A stretch of 64,000 nt of DNA from Hymenobacter baengnokdamensis (GTDB taxonomy: Bacteria; Bacteroidota; Bacteroidia; Cytophagales; Hymenobacteraceae): NCBI RefSeq assembly GCF_008728635.1, contig NZ_CP044285.1:744001-808000 (forward strand), read 5' to 3'. Below are positions 53,769 through 62,212 of this stretch, in pieces. A program made the position numbers and the translations under genes. The notes under the pieces were generated by a model. It made no database searches. It was not told where the DNA came from and saw only the letters and a list, made by a program, of their open reading frames with translations. Within the stretch, counting starts at the first letter, position 1. Every line of letters starts with the position of its first letter.

Positions 53769-53804
53769 AACAAGCCCCGCCGCTGGAAAGCGGCGGGGCT
53801 TGTT
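53769..53804. terminator. Terminator between xth and the T9SS cargo gene
   Basis: A 15-bp perfect stem, AACAAGCCCCGCCGC / GCGGCGGGGCTTGTT, with a 6-nt loop. It serves two convergent genes. Confidence 0.85.
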
Positions 53805-53846
53805 GGCTCAACTTTTTACAGAAAGGGTGACGTTTGTGCTTATCGG

Positions 53847-55991
53847 CTACTGCCCGGCTACTACCAGCCGCTGCGTCGTCAATGCCAGGCCCGCTGCGCT
53901 GCGCAGCACTACCTGGTACAGGCCCGGTGCCAGCGAAGTAGTGGAGATATGAACCGGACTGGCGGCCGCGTCGGGGCTTAGTACCTGGCTGCTTAGCAGC
54001 TGCCCCAGGCTCGAATAGACATTTACCGAAGTGCCGGCCACAAGTGCCGAGCTGCTACCCAGCGTTACCTGTGAAGTAGTAGTGGCCGGGTTGGGGTAGA
54101 GCGAGAAACTAACCGGGGCATTACTGGGGGCCAACACTACCACCGGCGAGAGCGTGGCGTGACCGTTGGTATCGAGCTGACGCAGCCGGTAGTACAAGGT
54201 GCCAGTAGCCTGAGCAGCAGCCTCGTCGCCCAGCTTATAGCTGTGCTGGCTGCCACTGGTGCCTTCGCCGGCCACCTGCCCCACGGCCACAAAGCTGGTG
54301 GCCGGGTCGGCCGTGCGCTCCACCACAAAGCCCGCATTATTGAGCTCAGTGGCGGTAGTCCAGCTTATTTCGGCGGCGCCCGTGCCGGCTAGCCGGCGCA
54401 CGGCCAGGCTTAGCAGCGTTACGGGCAGCGGGCCGGTGGGGGGCACTATCTTCAGCGAGCCGTTCGAACTGTCAGAAAACGCATAGTAGACGCTGGTACT
54501 GCTCGCAGCAGTGGCCAGGCCACCCATCTGAATGCCCACTTTGGAAAAGTCTTTGGTTGTATTGAAGCTCACCGTCTGGCGGCCGTCGGGCAGTACGTTC
54601 AGGCTGAGCAGCGACGAGCCGGACGCCGTTTCGAGCACGTTGCCGTTGTCGTCGTAGGTTACCAGGGTCATGCGGCTGAGCGCGGCAACATCGAGGGGCG
54701 TGTTGCTGCCAATCACCATGCCGGCCCGGTTGCCGGCGCGGCCCTGACCATTGAGGTCGAGCTGCAGGCCGGCCCAATTGGCTACTCCTACCCCCACGTT
54801 GATGCTGGCGGCCGAGTTAGGGTCGCCGGCCGCATTGGCGGGTGAGGTGACCGAGCAGGCTACGCAAACGCCGCTGGACGAGGCAGCATAGTGGCCAGTA
54901 GGGCTAGCAAAGCTGGAGAGCGTTTGCTGCGGCGTAGTGGAGGCGACGCCCACGCCGTAGTATAGCTGGAGGTTATCGAGGGCCGACGCGGCATCGCTAC
55001 GCTCAATCGATACGGCATCGAAAGGCATCGTTGCCTGGAAGCTTACCAGCGACTTGCTATCGGGCAGCAAACCCAGGCTCAGCAGCGAAGCCCCCGAGGC
55101 AGTTTCCTGTAGCACGCCATTCTTATAGGTTTTCAGGGTAAGGTGGCTCAACACGCTGGCATCGAGCAGCGTGTTATCCTGCCCGATAACGAAGCCGGCC
55201 TGATAGCTGCCGGGTGCCGTGCCGTTGAGCCCCACCGTGAGCTGGGCCGGGCAGCTTACCGAAAGCAGACTGCTGAAAGTAGCGTAGTTCGTGGGGTCGC
55301 TGTCGGCGGCCTGGCCGGCGTTGCTTACCTTATCGGTGCAGCCGGTTACGCTATACGGGCTGGTAGTGGCCGCACTGTTGGAATTTGACGTGAGGCCGGT
55401 TACCTGCGTGGCCGTGTTCGGGCCGATACCGTAGGCATAGTATATATCAACCTTGCTGCCCAGGCTGATTGCCGAGCCGAACTCGACCTCTACCTGGTCG
55501 AAGGGAGCCGTCGCAATCAGCTCCAGCTGCGAGGGGCTGCCTTTGCCCGCCAGTAGCTGTGCCTGAGCGGCCGTCCCCGTTATCACCTGCTGGTCTTGCG
55601 GCACCGTGGGCGTGGGACCCGAGCTTAGGTAAGTGCGGATGGTAACCGTACCCAGGGCATTGCCCCCGAGCAGCGTGCTGGTAGTCGAAAGGAGAATGCC
55701 AGCGCGGTAGCCTGGCTGCCCCACGCCGTTGAGCTGATACTTCAACCGGGCCGGGCCGGCCACCGGAATATTCACCTCAGCCGATAGTGCAATGCTAGTG
55801 GCGGGGGTGGTCACGCTGGTATTGACACCGCTGCATCCTACTGCGCAAACCAGCGGCGTGTAGGTTTTAGGAGCACCTGTCGAGTAGTAGGCGGCCGCGT
55901 GCGCCTGCTGTTTCACAAACGAAAAAGCCAGCAAAAGGGCTACTAATACAGCAGCTTTTGAAATGCTCCGCGCCATGCGGATAAATTTCAT
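53847..55991 (-). CDS. Large secreted protein with three homologous modules and T9SS sorting domain
   Basis: A 714-aa protein from ATG 55991 (MKFIRMARSISKAAVLVALLLAFSF signal). Three related modules of about 160-170 residues follow. Each has a Cys pair or Cys-rich start (VCAVGCSGV; VTGCTDKVSNAG; VCVACSVTSPAN), a LGLNG/QLDLNG strand, an AGxxxG motif, and an ASGASLLSLGLLP-type strand. Then come a Fn3-like segment (LLSLAVRRLAGTGAAEISWTTATE) and a T9SS CTD (FSLYPNPATTT). It looks like a surface or biofilm matrix adhesin. No enzymatic motif. It is divergent from a sigma-54 activator. Confidence 0.78.
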   Translation of the reverse strand: MKFIRMARSISKAAVLVALLLAFSFVKQQAHAAAYYSTGAPKTYTPLVCAVGCSGVNTSVTTPATSIALSAEVNIPVAGPARLKYQLNGVGQPGYRAGILLSTTSTLLGGNALGTVTIRTYLSSGPTPTVPQDQQVITGTAAQAQLLAGKGSPSQLELIATAPFDQVEVEFGSAISLGSKVDIYYAYGIGPNTATQVTGLTSNSNSAATTSPYSVTGCTDKVSNAGQAADSDPTNYATFSSLLSVSCPAQLTVGLNGTAPGSYQAGFVIGQDNTLLDASVLSHLTLKTYKNGVLQETASGASLLSLGLLPDSKSLVSFQATMPFDAVSIERSDAASALDNLQLYYGVGVASTTPQQTLSSFASPTGHYAASSSGVCVACSVTSPANAAGDPNSAASINVGVGVANWAGLQLDLNGQGRAGNRAGMVIGSNTPLDVAALSRMTLVTYDDNGNVLETASGSSLLSLNVLPDGRQTVSFNTTKDFSKVGIQMGGLATAASSTSVYYAFSDSSNGSLKIVPPTGPLPVTLLSLAVRRLAGTGAAEISWTTATELNNAGFVVERTADPATSFVAVGQVAGEGTSGSQHSYKLGDEAAAQATGTLYYRLRQLDTNGHATLSPVVVLAPSNAPVSFSLYPNPATTTSQVTLGSSSALVAGTSVNVYSSLGQLLSSQVLSPDAAASPVHISTTSLAPGLYQVVLRSAAGLALTTQRLVVAGQ

Positions 55992-56316
55992 TATTTCGAG
56001 AGTAAGCATAACATCAGTTTGTAAAGGTTGAGCATGCGCTGAGTAGTACAAGTCAAAGGCCATTTTTACAAATTACTGATTATTAATAATGTATAATAAT
56101 TCAAATGTTATAATGTTATCCAGGAAAGATTCCTGTTTTAATAAAAAAAGCAATCCATTTTGCATTTTTTGCTCGTAAATAGCCTGACTGTAAACTTTCT
56201 CTCGGAATTTTACAGGAAATATTCAAAGTTCAGGCAAGTATGATTTATAATTTTACCAATATTTTATTGTTGTCCAAATTGCCGGTCTTTTCTTTGCTCT
56301 TAACTTTAACCTGCAT
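55992..56316. other. AT-rich divergent regulatory region
   Basis: About 325 bp between the T9SS cargo gene and the sigma-54 activator, notably more AT-rich than anything nearby. I looked for a sigma-54 -24/-12 (TGGC-N-TTGC) site on both strands and saw none that is convincing. No ORF or RNA gene is apparent. Confidence 0.45.
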
Positions 56317-57705
56317 ATGACGGCATCTGGCTCTTTTCATATTTGGCTGATTGCGCCCGATAGCAATTATATAATGCGCTTGTGCCACCGCCTGAGCCTG
56401 AACCCGGACCATGTAGTTCGGCGCTTCACAACGGTGGCACAGGCGCTGGCCTACCGGCCGCCCACCGCGGCAACACCGGGGGCGCTTATCCTGGATGGCG
56501 ACGGGCCGGAAGGGATACCCCTGCGGCTGGTGCGTAAGCTCCGCGAGCGGCTGCCAACGGCCCACTGCTACATTGTGGCCAGCCAGCCTACTATAGAAGA
56601 GAAAGCCGAGCTGCAAAGCCAGGGTATTACAAACTACCTGGCTAAAGAGCCCGGCAGCCCCGAGCAGCTGTGGCAGGCGATGACCCAGGCCCGGCACCAG
56701 CCGGCTCTCCCACCTCCAGCCACGGCCGAGCTAAGACCGGATGGCCAGCTGCTGGGGCGGCACGCCAGCATCCGGCAGGTGCGCGAGCTCATTGCCAAGG
56801 CCGCCCGCACGACCATTACCGTATCGGTAACGGGTGAGACCGGCACGGGCAAAGAGCTGGTAGCGCAAGCCATTCATGCGCAATCGGCGCGGGCCGGGCA
56901 GCCTTTCGTTGCCATCAACATGACGGCTATTCCGCGCGAGCTGCTCGAAAGTGAGCTGTTTGGCCATGAGAAGGGCTCCTTTACCGGGGCAGCTACCCGG
57001 CGCATCGGCCGCTTCGAGGAGGCGAATGGCGGCACGCTTTTTCTGGACGAGATTGCCGACCTGGAGCTGGGGCTGCAAGCCAAGCTGCTGCGCGTGCTTC
57101 AGGAGCGCGCCGTGATGCGGGTAGGCGGCAGCCAGGCCATTGCGTTCGATGCCCGCCTGGTGGTAGCCACCCACCGCAACCTCGCCGCCGAGGTGCAGGC
57201 CGGGCGCTTTCGCGAAGACCTGTACTATCGCTTGCTGGGGATGCCCATCGAGCTGCCGCCGCTCCGAAGTCGGGGCGAGGATATTCTGCTGCTGGCCGAG
57301 TCGTTTGTGCAGTCGTTCAGCCTGTTGAATAAGCTGCCGCTGCGCTCGCTCAGCCCGGCGGCCCGCGAGCACCTGCTGAGCTATGACTTTCCGGGCAATG
57401 TGCGCGAGCTGAAAGCGATGGTAGAGCTGGCTTCCGTGCTGGCCGATGGCGAGATGCTCGAACCCAGCGACATCCCGCTGCGGGTACCCGTAGGCTCGCT
57501 GGCCGGGCTGCCGGGCGCTGCTGACCAGACTGCCCTGGTATTTCCTTCACTGCGCGAGCAAACGCTGGCTATCATGCAAAGCTGCCTCAACTCGATGCAA
57601 GGCGACGTAGTGGCGGCCGCCAACCGCCTGCGAGTGGGCCGCTCGACGCTCTATCGCCTCATTCAGAGCGGGCATTTGCACCTGCCACCGGGCGGGCGCG
57701 GCTAA
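56317..57705 (+). CDS. Sigma-54-dependent transcriptional activator with receiver-like domain
   Basis: A 462-aa NtrC-type protein. Residues 1-125 are a receiver-like domain with a candidate phospho-Asp at 60 (LILDGDG). The AAA+ domain spans about 145-385: Walker A GETGTGKE (173-180), the sigma-54-contacting loop GSFTGA (220-225; Ser in place of the usual Ala), Walker B LFLDEIAD (241-248), REDLYYRLLGMPIELPPLRSR. A Fis-type HTH lies at about 425-455 (VVAAANRLRVGRSTLYRLI). No kinase is adjacent. The divergent surface-protein gene is an obvious candidate target. Confidence 0.88.
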   Translation: MTASGSFHIWLIAPDSNYIMRLCHRLSLNPDHVVRRFTTVAQALAYRPPTAATPGALILDGDGPEGIPLRLVRKLRERLPTAHCYIVASQPTIEEKAELQSQGITNYLAKEPGSPEQLWQAMTQARHQPALPPPATAELRPDGQLLGRHASIRQVRELIAKAARTTITVSVTGETGTGKELVAQAIHAQSARAGQPFVAINMTAIPRELLESELFGHEKGSFTGAATRRIGRFEEANGGTLFLDEIADLELGLQAKLLRVLQERAVMRVGGSQAIAFDARLVVATHRNLAAEVQAGRFREDLYYRLLGMPIELPPLRSRGEDILLLAESFVQSFSLLNKLPLRSLSPAAREHLLSYDFPGNVRELKAMVELASVLADGEMLEPSDIPLRVPVGSLAGLPGAADQTALVFPSLREQTLAIMQSCLNSMQGDVVAAANRLRVGRSTLYRLIQSGHLHLPPGGRG

Positions 57706-57813
57706 ATGCCCGAATTTTAGTGTAACCCTCCTTGCGTTGCGCCGGTTAAAAGACTCGTGGCCCTGGCTGCTGGCCCGGACTTTTCATTTCACCTGACTTT
57801 TACTTTTACCGCT

Positions 57814-57918
57814 ATGTTTTTCTTATTTTTTGCCCTCGTAGTAGCTACTGCTCTTTTGGCCATGGATACCGCCCGCCGGGTTCGTAACATGGTGAGCCCC
57901 GCGCACGCGGCAGCCTAG
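57814..57918 (+). CDS. 34-aa membrane miniprotein
   Basis: ATG 57814 to TAG: an N-terminal transmembrane helix (MFFLFFALVVATALLAMD), then a basic stretch (TARRVRN) and a short tail. A TACTTTTA box lies just upstream and a strong terminator 20 bp downstream. No family recognised. The isolated, terminator-bounded position makes a real gene plausible. Confidence 0.5.
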   Translation: MFFLFFALVVATALLAMDTARRVRNMVSPAHAAA

Positions 57919-57936
57919 GGCCTACAGCCGGGCCCC

Positions 57937-57977
57937 AGAACAGAAAAAGCAGCCTGTCAGGCTGCTTTTTCTGTTCT
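57937..57977. terminator. Near-loopless palindromic terminator
   Basis: Perfect 20-bp arms (57937-57956 / 57958-57977) around one T, with CAGAAAAAGCAGCCTG and complement. It lies between the 34-aa gene and the convergent T9SS CTD gene. Confidence 0.85.
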
Positions 57978-58002
57978 GAACCTCCGCTATTTCTTACTCA
58001 AG

Positions 58003-58383
58003 CTACCGGATAACCAGCTTGCAGAGCTGGCTGGAATTATCGGCTTCGAGCTTTACGTAATAAAGCCCATTAGCAAACCGGCTCAGGTCCAGAGTTTTGG
58101 TATAGCGCTCGTTGAGCTCAGTGAGCGTTTCGTGGTACATAACGGTGCCGATAACGTTGAGCACGCTTACCTCTACCCTGCGGCCTTCGAGGCCACTGAT
58201 GGTGAGGTGTACAATACCCGTGCTGGGGTTCGGATAAACAACCAGCGTATGGTCGTCGAGGGCCGGGCGAATAATAGCCTGATGCGCACCCGTAATACCA
58301 ATAGCCCGGGCAGGCGTAAGGCCGCCCATCATAATGCCCAGACTGGCAACCCACAGAAAAATAAAAAGTAAGGGTTTTTTCAT
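58003..58383 (-). CDS. CTD-only small T9SS cargo protein
   Basis: A 126-aa protein starting at ATG 58383 with a signal peptide (MKKPLLFIFLWVASLGIMMGG). After a short linker, the remainder is a T9SS type A sorting domain: LVVYPNPSTGIVHLTISGLEG, VSVLNVIGTVMYH, LDLSRFANGLYYVKLE, CKLVIR. There is almost no passenger sequence, so either the CTD itself is the functional part or the gene is a remnant of a larger cargo. Confidence 0.75.
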   Translation of the reverse strand: MKKPLLFIFLWVASLGIMMGGLTPARAIGITGAHQAIIRPALDDHTLVVYPNPSTGIVHLTISGLEGRRVEVSVLNVIGTVMYHETLTELNERYTKTLDLSRFANGLYYVKLEADNSSQLCKLVIR

Positions 58384-58523
58384 AATACTATCAACCTGAA
58401 CACAGTAGCCGGGTAGGATAAAAGTTAACGACGAACCTGTATTTTGGTTTCGCAAAAGTACGTCTGTCTTTGTTCTACTATACGTCTACTTATTCTAAAC
58501 CGGATTTTTTTCCGGGTAAACCT

Positions 58524-59675
58524 GTGATTTCAATCGATTATACCGCCTCGCGCCTTACGGTGCTGCTCGTGGGCGGCGGCCTGGCCGGGCTGGTGGCCGC
58601 CCTCGACCTGGCCCGCCGCGGCCACCGCGTGGTAGTGGTAGAGCGGCGGCCGTATCCCTTTCATCGGGTGTGCGGCGAGTATGTGAGCAATGAGGTGCTG
58701 CCCTACCTGCGCCGGCTCGGGGCCGACCCGGCCAGCCTGAACCCCGCCGGGATTCGCCGGTTTGGGCTTTCGTCGCCGGTCGGACGAATGTTGGCCAGCC
58801 CGCTCGACCTGGGCGGCTTTGGGATAAGTCGCTATGAGCTCGACCATTTTTTATACCAGCGGGCCCTGGCCCAGGGCGTGGAGTTTCTGTTTGCCACTGT
58901 GGCCGATGTGGCGTTTGACGCGGCTGCCGACCACCACACCGTAACCCTGGCCGATGGGCGCCAGCTGCGGGCGCGGCTCGTGCTGGGCACCTACGGCAAG
59001 CGCAGCGCCCTCGACCGGCAGCTGGGCCGGCCATTTTTTGGGCAGCGCTCGCCTTACCTCGGCGTAAAATATCACTTGCAGCTGCCCGGCTTTGCCCGCG
59101 ATGTAATTGAGCTCCACAACTTTCGCGACGGCTACGCCGGCATTTCGGCCATTGAGGCGGATAAGCTCTGCTTTTGCTACCTCACCACCCGCGCCAACTT
59201 AAAGGCCGCCGGCGGCACCATTGCGGCGCTTGAAAGCGAGGTGCTGGCCCGCAACCCGCGCCTGGCCGACATCTTGAATAATGCAAAAAAACTATATTCG
59301 CAGCCCGAGGTTATCAACGAGATTTCTTTTGCGCCCAAGCAGCCCGTGGAGCAGCACCTGCTGATGGTGGGCGACGCGGCCGGGCTCATTACGCCGCTCT
59401 GCGGCAATGGCATGGCCATGGCACTGCACGGCGCCGCGCTGGCCGCCCCGCTGGCCGACCGCTTTCTGCGCGGCCAGCTGCCGCGCCCGGCGCTGGAGGC
59501 TGCTTATGCCCGCGCGTGGCGGCAGCAGTTTGGCACCCGGCTGCGGGTGGGGCGGGCGGTGCAGCGGCTATTTGGCGGCCCGGTGCTGAGCGAGCTGGCA
59601 GTAGGCGGCCTGCGGCACTGGCCCGCGGCCGTACGCACGCTGATGCGGCAGACCCACGGCAAGCCCTTCTCCTAA
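58524..59675 (+). CDS. FAD-dependent oxidoreductase, partner of a type III PKS
   Basis: A 383-aa flavoprotein of the geranylgeranyl-reductase-like family: FAD motif VLLVGGGLAGLVAALDLARRG, CGEYVSNEVLPYL, GTYGKRSALDRQ, and MVGDAAGLITPLCGNGMAMAL near the C-terminus. I start at GTG 58524 (VISIDYTAS); the only alternative is TTG 58470. Bacteroidota often pair such an enzyme with a type III polyketide synthase, where it would oxidise or reduce the pyrone/resorcinol product. The C-terminus ends 150 bp before the PKS gene. Confidence 0.82.
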   Translation: MISIDYTASRLTVLLVGGGLAGLVAALDLARRGHRVVVVERRPYPFHRVCGEYVSNEVLPYLRRLGADPASLNPAGIRRFGLSSPVGRMLASPLDLGGFGISRYELDHFLYQRALAQGVEFLFATVADVAFDAAADHHTVTLADGRQLRARLVLGTYGKRSALDRQLGRPFFGQRSPYLGVKYHLQLPGFARDVIELHNFRDGYAGISAIEADKLCFCYLTTRANLKAAGGTIAALESEVLARNPRLADILNNAKKLYSQPEVINEISFAPKQPVEQHLLMVGDAAGLITPLCGNGMAMALHGAALAAPLADRFLRGQLPRPALEAAYARAWRQQFGTRLRVGRAVQRLFGGPVLSELAVGGLRHWPAAVRTLMRQTHGKPFS

Positions 59676-59770
59676 ACCCGACCCGGACCCGTCCGTAAAG
59701 CGGAGCACTCCGAATACGCCTGGTAATCGTACGTAAGCGGCCCGGCGTATCAACAGTGAAATTCTCTCAG

Positions 59771-59806
59771 CCCCAATTGGGGCCGTGCTGCCAGTGTGTA
59801 AACTTG
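59771..59806 (+). promoter_or_regulatory. Promoter of the type III PKS with palindromic operator
   Basis: TTG (59777-59779), a 19-nt spacer and TAAACTTG (59799-59806). The -33 TTG lies within the perfect palindrome CCCCAATTGGGG (59771-59782), a likely repressor or activator site. The PKS is therefore probably transcribed on its own as well as with the oxidoreductase gene. Confidence 0.5.
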
Positions 59807-59825
59807 CGTTTCTAACCTTCCCCTA

Positions 59826-60941
59826 ATGCCCAGCTACCTGGGTGCCATTGGCACCGCCACGCCCGCTCACCGCCTCGCCCAGCCCACCATAGCCGACTTT
59901 ATGGCCGGGGCCCTGGCATTGGATGAGGGTGGCACCCGCAAGCTTCGGGCGCTGTACCGAGTGTCGGGCATCGAGCACCGCCACTCCGTGCTGGCCGACT
60001 ACGGCCGGGCCAACGGCGACTACGACTTTTTTCCGAATACGCCGGGCCTGGAGCCTTTTCCGAGCGTGAGCCAGCGCATGGCTGCCTACCGGCGCGAGGC
60101 GCTGCCACTAGCCCTGGCTGCCGCCCACGATTCTTTGCGCCAGGCGCCCGGCGTGGAGGCCGCCAGCCTGACGCACCTCATTACGGTCAGCTGCACCGGC
60201 ATGTACGCGCCCGGCCTGGATATTGAGCTGGTGGCGGCGCTGGGCCTGCCGGCTTCCGTGCGTCGCACCTGCGTCAACTTCATGGGCTGCTACGCGGCCG
60301 TCAATGCGCTGCGCCTCGCCGATAGCATCTGCCGGGCCGACCCGGCCGCCCGCGTGCTGGTGGTGAGCGTGGAGCTATGTACGCTGCACTTCCAGAAAAG
60401 CCAGGAGGAAGACCACCTGGTTAGCAACGCGCTCTTTGCCGACGGGGCAGCCGCCTGCCTGGTGCTGGGCGAGCCGCTGCCCGGCCCCGCGCCCTGCCTG
60501 GCTTTGCGGGCCTTTCACTGCGGCCTTGCGCCCGAAGGCACCAAGGATATGGCCTGGCACATCGGCGACTTCGGCTTTGAGATGACGCTCTCGGGCTACG
60601 TGCCGGCGCTGATTCAGCGCGGTATCGGGCAGCTCACGGCCGATTTGCTAAAAGACCTGCCCGTGCGGCGCGAAGACATCAAGCATTTCGCCCTGCACCC
60701 CGGCGGGCGTAAGATTCTGGAAGCCATCGAGCAGGCCCTGCACCTGAGCAAGCACGACAATCGCTACGCCTACCAGGTGCTGCGCGACTACGGCAACATG
60801 TCGTCGGCCACGGTGCTTTTTGTGCTGCGCGAGCTGCTGGCCGCCGCCACGCCCGCCGATAACGGGGCGCCCGTGCTCAGCTGCGCCTTCGGGCCTGGGC
60901 TGACGATGGAGGCGATGCTGCTGGAAATCGCTTGTGAGTAG
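59826..60941 (+). CDS. Type III polyketide synthase
   Basis: A 371-aa chalcone-synthase-fold enzyme that condenses an acyl-CoA with malonyl-CoA units. The triad is complete: Cys155 in NFMGCYAAVNAL, His291 in ALHPGGRKIL and Asn324 in DYGNMSSATV. LITVSCTGMYAPGLD is also typical. The starter unit and product cannot be told; bacterial relatives make alkylpyrones or alkylresorcinols. The methyltransferase often found next to such pairs in Bacteroidota is not present here. Confidence 0.9.
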   Translation: MPSYLGAIGTATPAHRLAQPTIADFMAGALALDEGGTRKLRALYRVSGIEHRHSVLADYGRANGDYDFFPNTPGLEPFPSVSQRMAAYRREALPLALAAAHDSLRQAPGVEAASLTHLITVSCTGMYAPGLDIELVAALGLPASVRRTCVNFMGCYAAVNALRLADSICRADPAARVLVVSVELCTLHFQKSQEEDHLVSNALFADGAAACLVLGEPLPGPAPCLALRAFHCGLAPEGTKDMAWHIGDFGFEMTLSGYVPALIQRGIGQLTADLLKDLPVRREDIKHFALHPGGRKILEAIEQALHLSKHDNRYAYQVLRDYGNMSSATVLFVLRELLAAATPADNGAPVLSCAFGPGLTMEAMLLEIACE

Positions 60942-60978
60942 ACTGCCAGCTGCTACAGCATCCCTAAGCGCATTCCTC

Positions 60979-61926
60979 TTACTTTGGGCTGCTTATAATT
61001 TCTGTGCTTACCGTATCGAAAAAAGTATTGTACCCATTGTCGTTGCTCATATGAAAATGCTTCGGGTATTTCCCTGATATTACGCCTACGCCGGGCTTGA
61101 ACTTTAGCTCAACGGCCCCGGTGTACAAAATTTCCGGTGCCGCATCAAACACTTCTACAGGAATAGACCAAAACGTATAAACCTGCTGCGCGCTGCTAGC
61201 CAGCACCAGCTTGGCCCCGGCTACCTCAAAGGCTACATTAGGCCTGGTGGCTGGATTGGGAAAGGCCGCCGCAACCCGTTTTTGCAGGGCCACGAGGTCG
61301 GCCGGCGAAAAGGGCTGGGCTCCGCAGTTCAGCGTCACGTTGTCGGCGAAGGCGGCAAACCACAGGGGCTGAGTGCGCACCAAAAAGTATTCTGTCAGCA
61401 CCTCATTCTGAGTGGTCCAGTAGCGGCCGTTGCGCTTAATGACGGGCTGCCAGCCCAGGCGGCGCGTCAGAAAGATAATCCTTGGCAGCTGCCTTTTGTA
61501 CGCCAAAAGATTGGTGACCCCATCCTGCAGCACCGCTTCCAAAGGAAGCTTTATCCGGCTGTTAATGGTGTCGACATCAACTGCCTGCCATGTTACCTGC
61601 CCGGTCTGCTCATCGGGCAGTACGGCCATGGTTACTAGCAATTTATCGGTGTCGTAAAAGCCGTTTAACCTCTCACCATTACTATCACTAGGGCGGTGAG
61701 CGAAGTAATTGCTGTCGGCGAGTATATTAAGAATATCTACGTGCTCAACCTTACCTAGCCGGGTACGCGCGGTTTGGATGTGCGTAATGCGGGTACGGGC
61801 TGACGCCAGCAACACGTATTTTTTGCGAATAACAACTTGCTGTGCTATCGCTTCCTTGGTAAATCCAAGCAGGCAGGTAAGTACCAACCAAACAGGTAGC
61901 AATATTAATTTAGCAGGCCAATACAT
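60979..61926 (-). CDS. Secreted hypothetical protein
   Basis: A 315-aa protein with a signal peptide (LLPVWLVLTCLLGFTKEAIA). The mature part is beta-rich, with no motif I can identify: HVDILNILADSNYFAHRP, RLNGFYDTDKLLVTMAVLP, HFHMSNDNGYNTFFD. No lipobox, sorting domain or catalytic signature. Function unknown. Confidence 0.65.
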   Translation of the reverse strand: MYWPAKLILLPVWLVLTCLLGFTKEAIAQQVVIRKKYVLLASARTRITHIQTARTRLGKVEHVDILNILADSNYFAHRPSDSNGERLNGFYDTDKLLVTMAVLPDEQTGQVTWQAVDVDTINSRIKLPLEAVLQDGVTNLLAYKRQLPRIIFLTRRLGWQPVIKRNGRYWTTQNEVLTEYFLVRTQPLWFAAFADNVTLNCGAQPFSPADLVALQKRVAAAFPNPATRPNVAFEVAGAKLVLASSAQQVYTFWSIPVEVFDAAPEILYTGAVELKFKPGVGVISGKYPKHFHMSNDNGYNTFFDTVSTEIISSPK

Positions 61927-61973
61927 AAAAAGACAATACTTAACACAGTCTTATCTATGAGGCTATTTAAAAC

Positions 61974-62047
61974 CGCGAAGCATCTCTACCACCTCCTTGA
62001 ACGATTCATACGGCGCGAGCGAGCTGCTTCGCAGGCTCAGCATGACG
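61974..62047. repeat. GTCATGCTGAGC-family repeat copy
   Basis: Contains GCGAAGCATCTC and, on the other side, the complement of GTCATGCTGAGCCTGCGAAG. It is a second, more diverged copy of the palindrome at 48622-48733, directly before another element at 62060-62190. Confidence 0.6.
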
Positions 62048-62059
62048 TTCCTTTTTTAA

Positions 62060-62190
62060 TAGGACTTACGCAAAATCGTTTGTCCTTGCGAGCCTGCGAA
62101 GCAATCACACCCGAACGACACCCGCACGACTCGTTCTGGGGCGATTGCCGCGCTGCGCTCGCAAGGACAAACGTTTTTGCGTAAGTCCTA
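62060..62190. repeat. 131-bp MITE-like palindrome with TAGGACTTACGCAAAA ends
   Basis: Terminal arms 62060-62108 and 62142-62190 are complementary over about 49 bp with few mismatches (TAGGACTTACGCAAAA, then GTTTGTCCTTGCGAGC). Such ends resemble IS5-group termini, but no transposase is encoded, so it would be a non-autonomous element. Confidence 0.7.
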
Positions 62191-62212
62191 ATTTACTACT
62201 TCCTAAACAGCT

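Noticed and set aside
55992..56316. Sigma-54 -24/-12 promoter between the T9SS cargo gene and the activator
   Set aside because: No TGGC-N-TTGC type pair at the right spacing on either strand.
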